A stretch of 25,140 nt of DNA from Enteropsectra breve (taxonomy: Eukaryota; Microsporidia), in contig JALPMN010000588.1 in NCBI GenBank assembly GCA_024243835.1, positions 1 to 25,140 of the forward strand, in the 5' to 3' direction. The notes beneath the pieces are model-generated. The model was given only the letters and a program-made list of their open reading frames with translations, had not been told where the DNA came from and did no database searches. A program made the position numbers and the translations under genes. Below, one piece after another: positions 1 to 7,393 of the stretch; position 1 is the stretch's first letter, and each line of letters opens with the position of its first letter.

Positions 1-455
1 TTTGGCTCGCCCTGGGCTCTTTCACACAGAGCGCAGTAGCACTTGACAAACTTGAAAGAATCGCATATTGATATTAAAAATGCTGAGCTGTCAAAGATCT
101 TGTTTTTGAAGTCCTTCAGTATTCCATAGCAGTACACGGACATGCCATAAGTATAGCTTATTTCGCGCAGCTGCTGGATCTGCGTGATTGTGAAGAACTG
201 AATCTCATCTACCAGAATCAGCGAAATGTCGGTGTAATTTAAACTATGCAAATTGTCAAATGGCCCAATAACGTCTGTCGCAGTGACCTGCATCCCTGAT
301 GCCGAGCGCACGACGTCTCGTGCGTATCTGGTGTCTATGCTTGGCTTCAAGATCTTTATGTGCTTTGCATTCTGCTTTGGACCGAACTGATGTGCTTTTG
401 TGAGCAATTCGAGTGTCTTTCCCGAGGCTACAGTTCCAGAAATGAATTTTAACAT
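1..455 (-). CDS. Thymidine kinase (TK1-type), 3' end beyond the window
   Basis: Phosphorylates thymidine (and deoxyuridine) with ATP in the salvage pathway; cytosolic. The first 151 residues are visible, and the C-terminus lies beyond the left edge. Starting from the ATG at 455, the P-loop is at residues 7-14 (SGTVASGKT). DEIQFF at 83-88 matches the TK1 DE(A/G)QFF motif, with E84 as the expected catalytic base. YGILKDFKNKIF at 110-121 matches the YGLRTDF region. CYCALC at 139-144 begins the zinc knuckle. The start is supported by its position right before the P-loop and by an upstream CCCC (460-463) and AAAATTTT (470-477). A longer ORF in another frame over 256-534 is a shadow. The TK1 family is widespread in bacteria, animals and viruses but patchy in fungi, so transfer is possible, though this is inference. 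Confidence 0.92.
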   Translation of the reverse strand, partial: MLKFISGTVASGKTLELLTKAHQFGPKQNAKHIKILKPSIDTRYARDVVRSASGMQVTATDVIGPFDNLHSLNYTDISLILVDEIQFFTITQIQQLREISYTYGMSVYCYGILKDFKNKIFDSSAFLISICDSFKFVKCYCALCERAQGEP

Positions 456-1047
456 GTGAGGGGAAGCCGAAAATTTTGATTATATGTTTCTGGGAGGGAA
501 AAAATGGAGATCCGATCAAAAAATACACAAACAATAGAACATAACGAACGCCAATGGTGCGGTAAAATAAAATGCTGCTTGTATTTTATACTCTATTATA
601 CAATCAAATTATAACAGTAAAATTAAGCACACCGGTATAATAAACTACTAAGCTATAGTCTTGAATTTTAAAAGAAACAAAGTATAATGCCTGTCCATAG
701 CACTATAATGTGCTATAGTACACTCTTCTGTCAAAAGCACGAATTGAAAATAATTTTTAATTAAATTTTAATTAACTCAAATTGCATCTTTAAAATTAAG
801 ATTAATAGAGAAGAAACTGCAGAAGGTTTAAAATCATGAGTTTGTCTCTCACTATCAGCATATTTTTTTTATAAACTAGGAAAAAAGAGCAAATAAAATT
901 ACTTAAGCAAAAATGTTTAATTCTGAGCATTTCTTCTAAATAAAACAGTTCTTGACCACAGACACATAAAACTAGTGCTTTTAAGAGATAAATCAAACAA
1001 TTTAAAACATCTGTAGATTCCTTCAAGGCTAAAAACATCAGGCTATT
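456..1047. other. Gene-free spacer between thymidine kinase and TFIIB
   Basis: AT-rich spacer of about 590 bases between two minus-strand genes. It holds an inverted repeat at 697-716 (ATAGCAC, 6-base loop, GTGCTAT) that overlaps a second one (ACTATA/TATAGT). A 78-codon minus-strand ORF at 802-1038 is rich in Leu, Phe and Cys, lacks the usual start context and looks spurious. I saw no RNA gene. Confidence 0.6.
460..477 (-). promoter_or_regulatory. Start-proximal CCC and AAATTT elements of the thymidine kinase gene
   Basis: On the minus strand an AAAATTTT block (470-477) is followed by CCCC (460-463) four bases before the ATG. The same arrangement recurs at eL19, CCT5, uL18 and the Rrn7-like gene in this window and matches the start-site signals reported for microsporidia. 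Confidence 0.6.
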
Positions 1048-1995
1048 TTAACTTCTGTCTTTCCGAGATGAATTTTTGGCATTCATTTCATCCAGTATTT
1101 CTTTAGGCAAAATCTCGTCTTTATATGCCAGCAGATCCTTATAGGTATTTTTTATCGTTACTTCCGTAACATTGGTGACATTCTGAATGTCTCTCTGCAC
1201 ATCTCTAAGATCTGGATAGAGCATCGTTACAAAGTAAATGACCGCTGCTGCAATCGAGTCTGGGCTTCTTCCGGTCAGACAGCCGATTTCCTGTATTTTG
1301 TGTGATATCTGTGCTGCAATGCTTTGCACTCTCAAATTGAGATTTAGATCGGAACAGAATCTCGCAACGATATCTGCGCTCGGTACCATGCCCTTCGTGT
1401 CCACCTCCTGTGCAATTAGCTTGTAGCAACGGCCTATTTCGCGCTTCTGCACTCCTGTGATTACGCTTATTTCCTTGAATGTTCTGGATGCATTTTCCAG
1501 TTTGCATGCAATGTAGATGCAGGCTGCAACTGCGCCTTCAAGGTTTTTGCCCTTCAGAAGCTTCTTTCCATCGACATTCTTGAAAACATGCTGTGCCCTG
1601 TTTATGATAGTCTTCGTAATGTATGCACGCTCACAAAACGCGGATATTAAGTTAAGCCCGTTTTTAAGCGCCCGGTCAGGACCACGCATGTAGCTCTTCA
1701 TCTGTATCTTGGAGAGCGTGTAGGAATTCATTCCCTGTCCCGCGGATATCACAGTATCAAGCTGCTCACAGTCCAGAAACGGGTTGCTCGCACTGCCCAC
1801 ACGTGTTGGATCAGCTTTTGTACTGTCCGAAAATGAGCGCCATTCACTTCCCTCGTCAATCAGCCTGTTTCCAAGAATGCACCCGCACTTGCCACAGACA
1901 TTGTATCCATTTTTGTAGTCCTCTATTATATCCACCTTTTCTCCGCAGTCCGTGCAGGACGGCACCAGTGGCTGTATTTTCGGTGTTGAATACAT
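1048..1995 (-). CDS. SUA7: Transcription initiation factor TFIIB
   Basis: General RNA polymerase II initiation factor that bridges TBP-bound promoter DNA and the polymerase; nuclear. Length 315 aa, close to the family norm. The N-terminal zinc ribbon uses C14, C17, C34 and C37. The B-reader/linker segment GSEWRSFSDS, then DPTRVG, follows at about residues 49-67 and is diagnostic of TFIIB as opposed to Brf1. Two cyclin-fold repeats fill about 105-200 and 205-300; the first includes AACIYIACKLENASRTFKEI and the second AAAVIYFVTML. The start codon directly abuts CCCCC (1996-2000). It is transcribed divergently from eL19. The Rrn7-like gene at 7394 is a Pol I relative of the same superfamily. Confidence 0.95.
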   Translation of the reverse strand: MYSTPKIQPLVPSCTDCGEKVDIIEDYKNGYNVCGKCGCILGNRLIDEGSEWRSFSDSTKADPTRVGSASNPFLDCEQLDTVISAGQGMNSYTLSKIQMKSYMRGPDRALKNGLNLISAFCERAYITKTIINRAQHVFKNVDGKKLLKGKNLEGAVAACIYIACKLENASRTFKEISVITGVQKREIGRCYKLIAQEVDTKGMVPSADIVARFCSDLNLNLRVQSIAAQISHKIQEIGCLTGRSPDSIAAAVIYFVTMLYPDLRDVQRDIQNVTNVTEVTIKNTYKDLLAYKDEILPKEILDEMNAKNSSRKDRS

Positions 1996-2000
1996 GGGGG
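1996..2000 (-). promoter_or_regulatory. CCCCC element abutting the TFIIB start codon
   Basis: Five consecutive C residues on the minus strand run straight into the ATG. By analogy with reported microsporidian transcripts, the 5' UTR would be only a few bases long. Confidence 0.5.
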
Positions 2001-2172
2001 AAAAACAATTATCTTTTGAAATGAAAATGGCTCAGCTGCCAAATAGCATTTAAAGCTAGTGAAATATTGTAAGAAGTATAGCATATAAGATAGAGATACA
2101 TACAAAAATATGAATAAAGTTAAAATATGTAGTACAGCTGAATATTTCAACTAACAGCATTTAAATATTGTA

Positions 2173-2233
2173 ATTGAGACTTTAGAATCTTCAAAACAGC
2201 TATTAAAGTAGCGCTGTTCTAAAGAGTCTCAAT
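2173..2233. repeat. Long imperfect inverted repeat (61 bases)
   Basis: The 15-base left arm (2173-2187, ATTGAGACTTTAGAA) pairs with the right arm (2217-2233) apart from a 2-base bulge. A further inner pairing is possible between ACAGC (2196-2200) and GCTGT (2213-2217). It is much longer than the short palindromes expected from AT-rich background. It could be a structured RNA or a cruciform in the divergent promoter. Confidence 0.6.
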
Positions 2234-2495
2234 TTTAACCATATTCTTGTGCTTCTATTAGATACAAAAATATTTAAACTAAATTGTTCAACTTATTGGC
2301 CTTGAGATTTATATTCTGTGCTTCTAATGAAAAATGATTTTCCATTTTAAAATAAAAAGTGAAATTAAACTTGGTGTTTACATTGTGGTTGTTAAAGATA
2401 TGAACTTAATGCTGTTAATAAGAGAAAAATAGCGGCTATTTTAGTTAATTTATGGCACTATTCACTTCAATGGGATCCTACCGAGTAGAAATACA

Positions 2496-2528
2496 GCATC
2501 TTTTAGATAACCAGCTAAGATAAGATGC
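2496..2528. repeat. Hairpin with 7-bp and 4-bp stem segments
   Basis: GCATCTT (2496-2502) pairs perfectly with AAGATGC (2522-2528). An inner TTAG/CTAA pairing closes an 8-base loop, with GAT unpaired on the right side. It lies about 150 bases upstream of eL19. A single ACA triplet follows at 2530-2532, but there is not enough around it to call an H/ACA snoRNA. Confidence 0.5.
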
Positions 2529-2656
2529 CACAGCCTCACAGGTTTTTTATTTGCGGTGATACTTTTGTCTCTTATTGTTACTCAAAAGCAGTAAATGCTC
2601 ATGCTGTTGAATATCTGCTTTCCAAAATTCGAATTTTTACAAAAATTTTCACGACT

Positions 2657-2671
2657 AAAAATTTTACGCCC
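2657..2671 (+). promoter_or_regulatory. AAATTT and CCC start-site elements of eL19
   Basis: AAAAATTTT (2657-2665) is followed by CCC (2669-2671), three bases before the ATG. A second AAAAATTTT lies at 2641-2649. The combination is the one described for microsporidian ribosomal protein genes. Confidence 0.65.
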
Positions 2672-2674
2672 TAA

Positions 2675-3181
2675 ATGAGTGGAGTTAAAACCATAAGACG
2701 TCTTGCCAAAAACATCTTCAACTGTGGTTTGAACAAGGTATGGATGGATCCAAATGAGAAGGAGAAGATTGCTGCAGCACAGACTAGAGAACAGGTTAGA
2801 TCACTGATTGAGGAGAACATCATCATCCAGAAGCCAGACAATGTAAACAGCAGAGCCCATGCAAGAGCACTTGTTGAGGCCCGTAACAAGGGAAGACACA
2901 TGGGACTTGGTAAGAGAAAGGGAACCAAAAATGCCCGTCTTCCAAAGAGAACCATCTGGATGAAGAGCATCAGATCCATGAGAGCAACACTCAAGGAAAT
3001 GAAGACCAAGGGAGAGCTTGTTGGCGAGGAGTACAGAAAGTACAAGATGCAGGCAAAGGGAAATCTTTTCAAGAACAAGAATGTCATGGTAGATACAATT
3101 CTTAGAAAGAAGGCTGAGGCTGAGAGACTTAGAGATCTTGAGAAGCAGGCAATGGCTCTTAAGATGAACAAGACTAACTAA
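2675..3181 (+). CDS. RPL19: 60S ribosomal protein eL19
   Basis: Structural protein of the large ribosomal subunit. The 168-aa product is highly basic and shows the eL19 signatures in order: an N-terminal helix with VWMDPNEKEKI (about 23-33), IQKPDNVNSRARA-like IIQKPDNVNSRAHAR (51-65), and the G-rich basic segment KGRHMGLGKRKGTKNARLP (about 72-90). A long helical tail, rich in Lys and Glu, ends in MALKMNKTN. Typical eukaryotic eL19 is about 190-200 aa, so the C-terminal helix is shortened, as is common in microsporidian ribosomes. Start choice is fixed by homology and by the CCC motif. Transcription diverges from TFIIB. Confidence 0.97.
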   Translation: MSGVKTIRRLAKNIFNCGLNKVWMDPNEKEKIAAAQTREQVRSLIEENIIIQKPDNVNSRAHARALVEARNKGRHMGLGKRKGTKNARLPKRTIWMKSIRSMRATLKEMKTKGELVGEEYRKYKMQAKGNLFKNKNVMVDTILRKKAEAERLRDLEKQAMALKMNKTN

Positions 3182-3539
3182 ATTTATTTATACAATTTAA
3201 TATTTTTGACATGTTATTTTGAAGGCTTATTCTTGCGTTGGGATTCAATATCCTACATGATTTAATTTTTAAAATAGACTCAATCGCACGCAAACATTAA
3301 ACAGAACGAATAAATAATGGTGTACTTTGATGGCTTTAAAATCATAAAACTTAACGGTTATGCATTTTATCATTCGTTATAGTGTCTCATGCTTGACACT
3401 AATTTCCCATGTTCTTTGATTTTCAATTAATGTGAAAAAAACGAATTTATTATATTTGAGGCTAAATCATGTACTGAAATATTTTTCTTTAAAGTTTTTT
3501 ATTTATTTGATTAGCTTTTAATAGCAAATATACCGCTTT
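3182..3539. other. Spacer between convergent genes
   Basis: About 360 bases separate the ends of eL19 and the 152-aa gene. A hairpin AGTGTC/GACACT lies at 3381-3400 (8-base loop). A CCCATG at 3406-3411 opens only an 8-codon frame. No gene is supported. Confidence 0.55.
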
Positions 3540-3998
3540 TTATAGTTTGCTGCTGTTTTTAATCTGATCCACAAGTTCGTCGATCCGGCTATCTTCCCAT
3601 TCAGGTCTGCCATTTTTGCAGCAGAATCCTGATAGCTTATTTCTATAACTATAGTCAACTATTTTTTTATTTTTCAAGTGCTTCTCTGAAGATTTGTTTA
3701 TATCCTCATATTGCAGCTCCTTTACAAACAAATAGTCGTATTTTTTATCCAGAAACGATGGGATAGTCCTGCTCATATACTCTATGTATTTTTCAGCGCT
3801 TCTGACTTCTTCTTTTCCATATACCATTTTGTTTATTTCTTCAACCTCCTGCAGCAAATCTTCGTATTCCATGGCATCCTCATTTATTTTTTTACTATCG
3901 GCACCCGCTAGCTTGTCTAGATATTTCAGATCCTTTCGAGCCTCTCTTATTATATTCTTGTACCACTCAATTTCTTTCGAGTTCTGGCTCTTATCCAT
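3540..3998 (-). CDS. Uncharacterised 152-aa charged protein
   Basis: I do not recognise this protein. It is hydrophilic, with no membrane segment or signal peptide. The N-terminal half (about 8-80) is rich in Glu/Lys/Leu with a coiled-coil look (for example DLLQEVEEINKMV). The C-terminal part carries GFCCKNGRPEWEDSRIDEL (about 124-142). The start has AAAATTTT (4006-4014) and GCC just upstream, the same layout as Rcl1, supporting a real gene. A faint resemblance of residues 45-85 to the N-terminal region of SMC5/6 kleisin Nse4 was considered, but the match is too weak to name it. The gene lies 192 bases downstream of Rcl1 on the same strand. Confidence 0.7.
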   Translation of the reverse strand: MDKSQNSKEIEWYKNIIREARKDLKYLDKLAGADSKKINEDAMEYEDLLQEVEEINKMVYGKEEVRSAEKYIEYMSRTIPSFLDKKYDYLFVKELQYEDINKSSEKHLKNKKIVDYSYRNKLSGFCCKNGRPEWEDSRIDELVDQIKNSSKL

Positions 3999-4157
3999 AT
4001 GGCTTTAAAATTTTCAAAAATTAACTAGAATTCAGATATTTTAGAGCTTTGAATATCGAAAGTGAGCTATTCAGCTGAAAATATGCAAATAGATAATTAA
4101 ATTGGGATCAAACATTATAGATAAACCCATTGAATATAAAAAACCTCCTTTTAAATA

Positions 4158-4188
4158 GGCTATGATTATTTAATAGTCTTTTATAGCC
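4158..4188. repeat. Small hairpin just beyond the Rcl1 stop codon
   Basis: GGCTAT (4158-4163) and ATAGCC (4183-4188) are perfect 6-base arms, two bases past the Rcl1 stop on its transcribed strand. It may affect 3'-end formation, or may be chance. Confidence 0.3.
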
Positions 4189-4190
4189 GT

Positions 4191-5276
4191 TTATCGAGGC
4201 ATTGCCAGATTTTTCATGTTGGCTCCAACGATCGTTATCAGCAGTCCTGTTTTTATTTTTTCTAATTTATAATCAAATTTTATAAACATTTGCAGCATTT
4301 TTAGAATTTGTTCAGCCACTGCTTTCTTTCCGCCGAATAGTATTTTTCCAATTCCATCTGCCAGCCCCATCAGAAGAAGCACAGGCCCGGCCAGCTTCTG
4401 ATCTATCGCTCCGCCCTCTTCGATACTTTTCAAAAACTCTCGCACAACTTCCTTAACGAGCTTCTCTGGACTGCTGTCGTGCCATCTCATTGAATAAAAA
4501 ATGCCTTTGTAGCTCTTTGTGAATAAGCCTGCAGAAAATCCAGGTGTTGGCCCAGAGTCGCTTTTGTTGTTGATAACAGTGGATATTTTAATCTTTGGCA
4601 GTCCTTTCATCCTCTTGTTCATTTCAGTGGCCATTCTTATGGCGAAATCTGATCCAATTCGCGATGTGTTTATGATTCCCTTTATTTTCTCAAATTTGTC
4701 TTCCTCTGAGAGAACAATTTGCTGAATACCACGCAAAGGAGTTATTTGCAGCTGTACTATGCCCTGCCCCTCTGGATAAAAGCCTCGTTTGCTAAGCTTG
4801 ATGCTTGATTTGATATTAAAAATCCTGTGAATAAATCCATAAGTATGCTCATACATGTCTGTAATACCATACTTATCATTCGTGCACCCCTTCAGCTCTA
4901 TCTCACTTTTATCTTTCGCAAATACCCCTACTAGCATTAAAAACGAAATTCCCAGTGGTATTGAGCCGGTCTCTATTGTGTGTCTCCCTCCAAGTATAGT
5001 CCCGGGTGTAAATTCTATTTTTCTCTCTCTTATAGTCGTCCATTTAGAGGCAGGCGCAATCATCTGCGCTATTTGCAGTAGTTCTTTTAGTTTTTCATCT
5101 GCACCAACGAATATGGTCTTCTTCTTCGAAATAAGACTAATAGTGAGCGCCTCTACAAACAGAGCAGTTTCATTAATATAGATTTTTTCATCAGCGATAA
5201 ATGTGCTTTGTTGTAAGTCATCTTGTTCCTCATTCGATTTTATTTTTTTTGCCATATTAGCACTTCCAGAAGCCAT
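4191..5276 (-). CDS. RCL1: Rcl1-like RNA 3'-terminal phosphate cyclase family protein
   Basis: Rcl1 acts with the GTPase Bms1 in the SSU processome during 18S pre-rRNA processing in the nucleolus. The protein is 361 aa, close to yeast Rcl1. FTPGTILGG at 89-97 and KRGFYPEGQG at 163-172 are the two family hallmarks. The insert domain lies around 185-270. The C-terminal AIDQKLAGPVLLLMGLADGIG replaces the region that carries the adenylated histidine in RtcA-type cyclases; no His is present, so this is Rcl1-type and probably not catalytic. The residue-1 ATG is preferred to Met8 because AAATTTT (5283-5289) and GCC sit directly upstream. Utp22, another processome protein, is encoded at 11890. Confidence 0.9.
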   Translation of the reverse strand: MASGSANMAKKIKSNEEQDDLQQSTFIADEKIYINETALFVEALTISLISKKKTIFVGADEKLKELLQIAQMIAPASKWTTIRERKIEFTPGTILGGRHTIETGSIPLGISFLMLVGVFAKDKSEIELKGCTNDKYGITDMYEHTYGFIHRIFNIKSSIKLSKRGFYPEGQGIVQLQITPLRGIQQIVLSEEDKFEKIKGIINTSRIGSDFAIRMATEMNKRMKGLPKIKISTVINNKSDSGPTPGFSAGLFTKSYKGIFYSMRWHDSSPEKLVKEVVREFLKSIEEGGAIDQKLAGPVLLLMGLADGIGKILFGGKKAVAEQILKMLQMFIKFDYKLEKIKTGLLITIVGANMKNLAMPR

Positions 5277-5700
5277 CGGCTAAAATTTCTTGAAATATTT
5301 CCAAGTATTTCATCATACACAAAATAGGCATATAAATACAATCTCATTTGATACTCGCCTAATATATACAGAACATACATGGTATAGAATATAATTTTAG
5401 CCAGCTAATGCTTATCATTATACCAAAAAGTAAGCATAGTTCTATTTAAGGATTTGAGGAGCTCTTATTTTATATCCAGAATGTAAATACAGGCTATTTA
5501 AATAGTCTTAAAAGCATATTTTTACTTAAAATCGTTGATATTAAAATATTTCTCTAACAACCTCCTATTCTGAAAGATTGTATTAACGGACAGAACTCTT
5601 GGTGTAAAACATTCAACATTAGTTGTAAATGCATAGTAATTAAAACTAATCTATATACTGATCAAATACAAATATAAACTCTTGAAGTATACACAAACAA
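5277..5700. other. Divergent spacer between Rcl1 and the Cir_N-like gene
   Basis: About 420 bases, AT-rich. It includes a perfect 12-base palindrome CTATTTAAATAG (5494-5505). I saw no ORF of note and no tRNA-like element. No CCC motif precedes the plus-strand gene at 5701. Confidence 0.55.
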
Positions 5701-5883
5701 ATGGCGAAGAATATCAATTGTAAGAAGGTATGGCATCCCAGCAGACACGAGGTACAAAACAAAATAAAAAGATATAAAATGGATCTTGAAGAGAGCAGAA
5801 AAATAACACCTGAAGAACGAACAAGAATCTTAACAGCTGAAGACAGTGATGATGTTGAGTATTGTTGTCTTGAAGGAAATTAA
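5701..5883 (+). CDS. Small 60-aa protein, possible Cir_N-type splicing factor fragment
   Basis: Residues 6-32 begin NCKKVWHPSRHEVQNKIKRY. This resembles the Cir_N domain found at the N-terminus of Cwc25 and LENG1-type proteins (K-K-x-W-H-P/V, then N, then a charged helix). Such proteins bind the spliceosome; Cwc25 acts at the first splicing step. The remainder is acidic and ends EDSDDVEYCCLEGN. At 60 aa it would be little more than the domain itself. The codon pattern and composition look coding, but unlike most neighbours there is no CCC element before the ATG, so the start is less certain and a short unrecognised upstream exon cannot be excluded. The identification is tentative. Confidence 0.5.
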   Translation: MAKNINCKKVWHPSRHEVQNKIKRYKMDLEESRKITPEERTRILTAEDSDDVEYCCLEGN

Positions 5884-6412
5884 TAGCACATTTCCAGAAA
5901 GCTTGTACCATTACCCATAGTTTGCTGTACTAAAAGTCATTTTGATCTGTATGTTTATACATGTCAAATATTTCTCGATAAAACTACGAATATTAAATAT
6001 CTTGCGCTATAATAGTGCCTTTTTAAATCTTCTTTATGTTCATTTGAAAACAAACACCAAAATGCAATCGCAGGAAAACCATGCTCTTTGTCTTTAAGAC
6101 ATTTTCATTCACTGCTTGAACACGGAAATGGCATAACCCCAATTACTGTTTAATATGGTTTGCTCTAATAGTTTTATTACCATTCTTATAATGTAACTTT
6201 GGGACTAGAATATTTGCCAAAGCACGTGGCAGTCCATCTTTCCTATGATAATGCCAAGGCCACTATAATTCTTGATATTAATATCAACCACAAACTTTTC
6301 TTATATCACTTAAAATTTTTAGGTTTATATCTCAGAATCATATTCTATTAATTAAATTAATATTTCAATATTTGTTTGCCAATATCTACAAACATCATTT
6401 ATCCATCCCAAA
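5884..6412. other. Gene-free spacer before the RNF10-like gene
   Basis: About 530 AT-rich bases between two plus-strand genes. Only short, broken frames are present. I saw no tRNA B-box, tandem repeat or strong hairpin. GCTATAATAG-like strings occur at about 6006, as in other spacers of the window. Confidence 0.55.
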
Positions 6413-7057
6413 ATGGTCTTTACCGATCTGCGGCCTGTCTACAAAAACAAAGCAGTAGAAAAATCATTTGACAACTCACTTTACTTCTTCAGTAAATTTA
6501 CTGGAGACTGTCCCATTTGTATTGAGTACCACAGCGACCCTCACATACTGCCGTGCGGACATGCTTTTTGCAAGGAATGCCTTCAGCAGTCGGCCTCCTT
6601 CTCAAGAAACTGCCCCGTGTGCAACGCGTTCTACTGGAACTGGAAACCTGTGCAATTTTTCTTTACCGAGGAAATAAAGGGCGACATACTGCTGAAAAGA
6701 GTGGAGATAAAAAGCATCACTGAGGGCACATGGAGCAGTTTCTATGAATATCCGTACAGCTGCGTGTACTACGAGAATTCCGAGGAAGATCCAGTTGTTT
6801 TTCTGGAAGAAAAGCCCAGGCCTGTGAAAAGAACCAGCGGGCTTAATGAATCTCAAATCGAGTATTTTTACCAGAGTGTGGATGGACAGCTCTATTTTCT
6901 CGATGCCAACGACTACAAGCGGTACAAACATATGCCTGAATATATTTACGGAAAAATAAAAAGCTGCGTTTTTCAGGCAATGAACTGCAGTTTGTTTCCA
7001 TACTTGTCGCACATTCCTCACAGCTATTTCATTCACATTGTAACACTCTATCCGTAG
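6413..7057 (+). CDS. RNF10/Mag2-like RING-finger E3 ubiquitin ligase, minimal form
   Basis: A C3HC4 RING occupies residues 33-70 with ligands C33, C36, C48, H50, C53, C56, C67 and C70. The C-terminal segment at about 152-214 (IEYFYQSVDGQLYFLDAND, then SHIPHSYFIHIV) resembles the region after the RING in RNF10 and yeast Mag2 (FYQAEDGQ..FLHP, then HLPLTCEFSICE). RNF10 and Mag2 ubiquitinate 40S proteins of stalled or defective ribosomes. Human RNF10 is about 810 aa and yeast Mag2 about 670, so this 214-aa protein would keep only the RING and the adjoining conserved block. CCC (6407-6409) lies three bases before the ATG. The RING is certain; the subfamily is an inference from the C-terminal motif. 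Confidence 0.82.
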   Translation: MVFTDLRPVYKNKAVEKSFDNSLYFFSKFTGDCPICIEYHSDPHILPCGHAFCKECLQQSASFSRNCPVCNAFYWNWKPVQFFFTEEIKGDILLKRVEIKSITEGTWSSFYEYPYSCVYYENSEEDPVVFLEEKPRPVKRTSGLNESQIEYFYQSVDGQLYFLDANDYKRYKHMPEYIYGKIKSCVFQAMNCSLFPYLSHIPHSYFIHIVTLYP

Positions 7058-7393
7058 CTGTCAGCATCATGCTGGCTAATAGCCTCAATTACTCTTTAAA
7101 AACCAAACCTCTGGAGTAAGCTTATACTTTTGCTTAGAACAAATAAATTTTGAAATAGACACTGCCATGCCTAAAATATGCTAAATAAGTAGTATAACTC
7201 CAACACCTTCATTAAGAAAACAGTTCATTTTTCAGCCATAGTTTGAAGGTACAAAGAGTGTTATAGAATGCGTCTTGTTGCAGAATGTATCGTGCTATAG
7301 CATGCTTCGTGTATTATATACCGCATTATACTCCCAATGGAAATATTCTCTAAATAACTTTATTTTTCAATATTAAATTTTAACCCTTCTGAT
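7058..7393. other. Spacer with TGCTATAGCA palindrome
   Basis: About 335 bases between two plus-strand genes. A perfect 10-base palindrome TGCTATAGCA lies at 7293-7302. AAATTTT (7375-7381) and CCC (7384-7386) mark the promoter of the following gene. No ORF is supported. Confidence 0.5.

Larger units (their letters stand above)
2001..2656. other. Divergent promoter spacer between TFIIB and eL19
   Basis: About 0.65 kb of AT-rich DNA between two head-to-head genes. It contains the long inverted repeat at 2173-2233 and the hairpin at 2496-2528, listed separately, and no convincing ORF. I looked for tRNA B-boxes and U-snRNA signatures and found none. Confidence 0.6.

Noticed and set aside
256..534. 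92-codon minus-strand ORF at the left end
   Set aside because: It overlaps the thymidine kinase in another frame, and its Arg/His/Lys-rich translation has no motif; the kinase frame carries all catalytic residues.
802..1038. 78-codon minus ORF after TFIIB
   Set aside because: AT-rich, hydrophobic, no CCC context and no recognisable domain.
2496..2540. Possible U2 snRNA or H/ACA snoRNA
   Set aside because: GCTAAGAT resembles part of U2, but the branch-site recognition sequence is absent; one ACA triplet after a hairpin is not enough for H/ACA.
2671..3171. 166-codon minus-strand ORF opposite eL19
   Set aside because: Shadow of the eL19 gene; hydrophobic antisense translation of a Lys/Arg-rich protein.
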